Positions 60,461 through 64,000 of a stretch of DNA of 64,000 nt are shown piece after piece. The notes below the pieces were generated by a model that saw nothing but the letters and a program-made list of their open reading frames with translations, did no database searches and was not told the origin of the DNA. A program made the position numbers and the translations under genes. The stretch is from NCBI GenBank assembly GCA_017510785.1, contig JAFWMH010000034.1:19951-83950 (forward strand). The letters are read 5' to 3'. The DNA comes from Atopobiaceae bacterium (GTDB lineage Bacteria > Actinomycetota > Coriobacteriia > Coriobacteriales > Atopobiaceae). Each line of letters starts with the position of its first letter. Positions within the stretch are counted from its first letter, which is position 1.

Positions 60461-61586
60461 CTACGAAGCAGTGAGGTACCCTGCCTGCCCCGCTTGGTCA
60501 ATCACCATCCGTGCATACCCATACGCCGGGCTGCTCTACACGGTCCCGTTCCCCCCGACCAGCCGCGTGTCGTTGTAGAACGTACCCATGCCTGACACTC
60601 CAGCAGGCAGCGCCCAGCTTGAGCCCGCATAGATCGTCGTGAGGTTCCCGCTCCGCGAGACCGCGTAGAACAGGTCCGCCAGCGACGACGGGTCCAGTCC
60701 CGAGAGGTCCAGCGTCACGAGTCCCGAGCAAGCGTTGAAGGCGTATCGCATCGACGCCAGCCCGCTCACATAAGCTCAGCCGGTCACCGCCGTGAGCGTC
60801 GTGTTCGAGTAGAACCAGTAGTCCAGTGGTGCCAAGCACCAGGTTGTTCTTGCCAGCAGTGCTTGTGGGCACGTAGCCCGTGCCGCCCACGAGGCGGTTG
60901 CAGCCGTAGAGTACGGAGGTGTACGACGTGATGGAGCTGTTGTCGAAGCCCGTGGCGAAGATGCTCTCCAGGTGGTTGCAGCTCGTGAACATCTGCGTCA
61001 CGCTCACGCACCCGCTCAGCTCCTCGAAGCCCGACACCTCCGTCAGCGCAATCATGCCCGTGCACCAGTAGGCGAAGTTCGACATCCCCGCACCGGACCA
61101 GTCAGAGTCGAAGACGACCCTCCTCACCTGCGAGCGAACCGAGTGCCAGGGCCGGGCAGAGTCCGATGAGTATCCCTGCGTGTCCACCTCCCAGCACTAC
61201 ACAATCGTCCCCACGTCCGAGCTGCGCCCGTTCCGGTAGTTGAACTCCAGCGTGCCGTCGGTCAGCAGCATCGCCCAGGCCTTCACGCCGGTGTCCCAGG
61301 TGAGGTCCAGTATCGCCTGCGCCATGACCCCCGGCTGGTACTGCGTCTGCGTGCCGTTCTGCGCCCGTGTCGCGTCCGCGATGTCGTCGAAGACGGCCGA
61401 CGACAGCACCTCGCTCTGCAGCTGCTTGTACGGCTGCGGCACGTACCCGCCCGCGTCGGTACCGTCGAGCGCCGCCACGGCCGCCGCCATCTGTGAGGGC
61501 CTATAGGTCGTCGCCACGCCGGCCTGGTACCGGATCGCGTTGGCGATGTCGGTAAGGATGGATGTCTGGATGGTCCCCACGCTCAT
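60461..61586 (-). pseudogene. BspA-like phage tail-fibre gene with in-frame stops and a frameshift
   Basis: The 5' part (MSVGTIQTSILTDIANAIRY at its start, DILTWD-type sequence later) ends in an amber TAG at 61197, but the same frame continues with CWEVDTQGYSSDSARPWHSV and BspA/DUF285 leucine-rich-like repeats (VSGFEELSGCVSVTQMFTSC). Near 60800-60860 the coding frame shifts. It passes a TGA at 60776-60778, resumes as MRYAFNACSGLVTLDLSGLD and a second amber at 60536, and ends at TAG 60461 after AYGYARMVIDQAGQAGYLTA. The ATG overlaps the upstream stop as TGATG. Probably a decayed receptor-binding tail protein. Confidence 0.65.
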
Positions 61587-63162
61587 CAGAAGCTCACCCC
61601 GCTCAGGTCTTCCAAAGCCGCTATCGCGTCGTCCACGTACTTCTTGGTGGCGAAGTTGGCGTCCGTCGTCGGGGTGATTCCCGAGACCGCACCCGTGAGC
61701 GTCGCCCCCGCCAGCGCCGCGTAGCCCGACAGGTCGATGGAGATCACGTCGTTGGTGATGCCGAGCGGCAAGGCCGCGGCGAGCGTGCTCCCGCCGCCGT
61801 AGACGTTGCCCACGCCCTCCACGCTGATGTTCATGGTGCTGGTCGATGTCGACGGCCTGGTCACGTCGGAGGTCACGCGCATGAGGTTGCCGCTCGTCAC
61901 GTTGAGCAGCAGCGTCTCTTTCGCGAGCGCGTTGCCGCCCGTCTTGGCGTAGCCCGACCCGGTGCTCCCGGGAGCGACGTCCAGCGTCGTCTCGATGAGC
62001 CCGCGCAGCCTCGCAAGCTCCACGATTCCCTTGCAGGTGATTTTGTGCTGCGTCTCGTCGATGGCCGTCACCTTGCAGATGGAGTCGGAACGCGTGCTGT
62101 AGAGCAGCTGCCCGACCATGTTGCCGCCGTAGTAGCCGGTGAAGGTCCTCGTGTCGTTCTGGCCGACCTCCGTCACCTTTATGCCGCTGGTGACCAGTCC
62201 GGAGAGGTCGACGGAGAGCTCGCTGTTGGAAAGAGAGAGCGGCGAGACGGGCGTGAAGGTGGTGCCGTCAGCACCGTCGGCACCGGCTGGTCCCTGCGGG
62301 CCCGTCGCTCCCGTGGCACCTGTCGGCCCCTGTTGCCCGACGAGGTCAGCTGAGCTCGTGCCCGAAGCGCTAGTCACTGAGAGGACCGTGCCATTCCAGC
62401 TGTGCGTGCACGAGATACCATCCTCGCCGTCGTCGCCCTTGGGACCCGTCTCTCCCTGGATTCCCTGTGGCCCCTGCGCGCCGGTCGCGCCGGTGGCACC
62501 GGTGTCTCCCTTGTCGTCCTTCGGACCGGTCGCGCCGGTGTCGCCCTTCGGCCCCTGGGGACCCGTGTCACCGGTGTCGTCCTTGGGACCCTGCGGCCCG
62601 GTGTCACCCTTGTCGCCTTTGGCGCCGTCGAAGTCGCCTCGCTCGGCGGCAGCGATGAGCGCAAGCCTAGCCTCGTCAGCCAGTTCCGCCGCGGCGTTGG
62701 CCGCGTCGGTCGTAATCTCCTCCGCGTGCTCGTACGCGTTGATGGCGCCGACGAACAGCGTAAAGCCGTCCTCTTCCTACTCTTCGCCGTTGACCAGCAC
62801 CGGTTCCACGCGGATCGTGAACACGCGCGAGCTCACGTAGCTATCGTCCCCAAGCGAGAGCATCACCTGCGCGTCCACGACACCGGCAGTCCCGCACATG
62901 GCTGCGGGATAGTAGACGACAAACGTCCCCTCGGAGGCGTCCACCTCCTCGAAGGCCACGGTCCCGCGCTTTTGCCAGACACGCGATGCCTCCACACGAG
63001 GTAGGCCGTAGCACCAGTGAGGTCGGCAGCAGCACCGTCCTGCCTCACGACTAGCGAGATGCCACGTCCCACCGCGTCTGCGGACGAGGCAACAAGGATT
63101 TCCTCGAATCGCTCGTCCACCCTGTTCCAAACGAGCGAGTGAAGTCCGTATCCGTCGAGCAT
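61586..63162 (-). pseudogene. BppU-like/collagen-like phage tail protein with amber stop and frameshift
   Basis: ATG 63162 with GGAGGT upstream opens MLDGYGLHSLVWNRVDERFE. Around 62985-63000 the coherent frame changes (AYLVWRHR to KRGTVAFEEVDASEGTFVVY), giving a baseplate-upper-protein-like domain that ends IRVEPVLVNGEE at a TAG (62777). The same frame then runs on as EEDGFTLFVGAINAYEHAEE, a helical segment and a collagen-like GPQGPKGDTGATGP stretch, then a C-terminal domain ending KKYVDDAIAALEDLSGVSF. Restoring one base and one codon would give a protein of about 525 residues that bridges the baseplate to the fibre. Confidence 0.65.
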
Positions 63163-63221
63163 GCGACACCTCCGTTTCAGCCGTTTCGAGGGTATGCCCA
63201 CGTCACAGGGTCAACGAGGCC

Positions 63222-64000
63222 TCAGAACTCCAGCCCCTCAAGGTCGTCCAGCTCGTCGATCGCCTCGGTAACCGTCTCATCCACGTAGACCGTGGAGGTC
63301 GCCACGGTCAGGTTGCCGTCGATGCCCGCAACGTCATCCTGCAGCGCGGCAACGTCGGCGGCAAGCGTGCTCGCAGTCGCGTAGTCCATGGGCTGCACCG
63401 TCCCGATGGTCACGCGACAGATGACCGCATCCCCGAAGGTCCTCACGCGCCGAACCACGCGTGCCCTCAGCCGCCACTCGGGCGACCTCGACGTATCAAT
63501 CACGGCCATGGTGTCCCCGAGCCCCGCCTCACCACCGTCCAGCGCGGCCACGTCGACCTCGTACGACACCTTGGGCTGCGTGGCCTCGGTCAGTGCCCTC
63601 CTCGTCAGCGCCAGCAGCCTCGCGGGGTCGTCACAGCCTGGAAAGCTCACCTGCCCGAAGCTGTGCACCTTGGCCGTCCTGTCCGCGTTCCAACGGCCCC
63701 ACACCAGCCGCGCGCCCTCGTCGCCGACCCAGTTGACCCCGCCGTTGACCTCGCCAAACGTCAGCCTCTTCCTGTATCCGCCGACGTAGCGCCCGTCCTC
63801 GTCGGTCAGGGGAAGCCCCATCCCGAAGCCGTAGAGCGCCGTGTAGACGTCCTGCTCAATGTAGAACGGCGCACTTGCAAGTCCGTTTTCGGCTCTCGAC
63901 GGCGGATTAAGCCGCAAGGCGCGACGGCCGCACATTATGGAATGTGACGCCGGGAGTCCATGGCGCCGCCCCATCGTGTAGAGTTGTCGGGAGGAAAAGA
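63222..64000 (-). CDS. Phage tail/baseplate protein (partial, N-terminus beyond window)
   Basis: The C-terminal 258 residues of a phage tail structural protein of the prophage endopeptidase-tail or tail-spike group. PFYIEQDVYTALYGFGMG, KRLTFGEVNGGVNWVGDEGA and KVSYEVDVAALDGGEAGLGD are the recognisable blocks, followed by the beta-sandwich RSPEWRLRARVVRRVRTFGD. The frame is open to the right edge (SSRQLYTMGRRHGL), so the true start lies beyond 64000. It precedes the BppU-like gene by 60 bases in the same minus-strand tail operon. Confidence 0.65.
   Translation of the reverse strand, partial: FSSRQLYTMGRRHGLPASHSIMCGRRALRLNPPSRAENGLASAPFYIEQDVYTALYGFGMGLPLTDEDGRYVGGYRKRLTFGEVNGGVNWVGDEGARLVWGRWNADRTAKVHSFGQVSFPGCDDPARLLALTRRALTEATQPKVSYEVDVAALDGGEAGLGDTMAVIDTSRSPEWRLRARVVRRVRTFGDAVICRVTIGTVQPMDYATASTLAADVAALQDDVAGIDGNLTVATSTVYVDETVTEAIDELDDLEGLEF

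Noticed and set aside
60461..63162. Genetic recoding of TAG as the sole explanation of the broken tail genes
   Set aside because: A TGA and two frameshifts in the same genes cannot be explained by amber recoding. It is kept as an open alternative only.

Overview
The window is high-GC bacterial chromosome with short intergenic gaps, Gram-positive-type ribosome binding sites and actinobacterial tRNA sequences. The gene content fits an anaerobic, gut-type actinobacterium of the class Coriobacteriia: PTS genes, a polar amino-acid ABC transporter, a metallo-beta-lactamase-rubredoxin fusion, ROK and RpiR sugar regulators, MATE and VanZ proteins, and BspA-like and collagen-like phage tail proteins. 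The lineage is an inference from gene content. No rRNA or marker gene in the window proves it.

Layout. 1-2150: a tightly overlapped minus-strand redox operon (nitroreductase, Rrf2 regulator, quinone oxidoreductase). 2150-7523: a HAD phosphatase, a frameshifted peptide gene with a double-glycine leader, a 5'-degraded histidine acid phosphatase, a small inverted-repeat element, a ROK/EIIB fusion and an SDR. 7643-9158: an exported hypothetical protein and a VanZ protein. 9241-14392: the aspartate-family pathway (thrC, hom, lysC, asd). 15891-16180: a His-Lys-Arg tRNA cluster, followed at 16600-18715 by a decayed phage remnant. 19040-22360: a fructose-type PTS block (EIIA, PfkB kinase, enzyme I). 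22533-25668: an amino-acid ABC transporter coupled to a DapF-like racemase. 25802-30924: a HUMPS-family lyase with an AEC transporter, a Cache-GGDEF cyclase, and an MBL-rubredoxin protein divergent from a TetR regulator.

30925-36550 and 46260-48040 are repeat islands. They hold an 18-bp minisatellite, two oppositely oriented arrays of a 71-72 bp repeat, an interspersed hairpin element, 80-bp tandem repeats and several small inverted-repeat elements. Between and after them lie a MATE pump, an EIIB/RpiR pair, a large membrane protein with Rossmann-like domains beside a PLD-helicase-DUF3427 protein, a rhomboid protease, TatD, a zinc-ribbon/CD225-like protein, a diacylglycerol-kinase-like protein, cardiolipin synthase and a 1060-residue propeller/SpoIIE phosphatase.

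57232 to the right edge is one end of a prophage integrated at a tRNA-Glu(CTC) gene, of which only the 3' part remains here. It carries small early genes, an Abi_2 (AbiD/AbiF-type) HEPN protein followed by what looks like its own structured small RNA, a NADAR-domain protein, and a minus-strand tail module broken by frameshifts and in-frame stops. The Abi-plus-RNA pair next to NADAR is the best candidate for a defence or counter-defence system. The 72-bp repeat arrays are the most striking structure that the genes do not explain.
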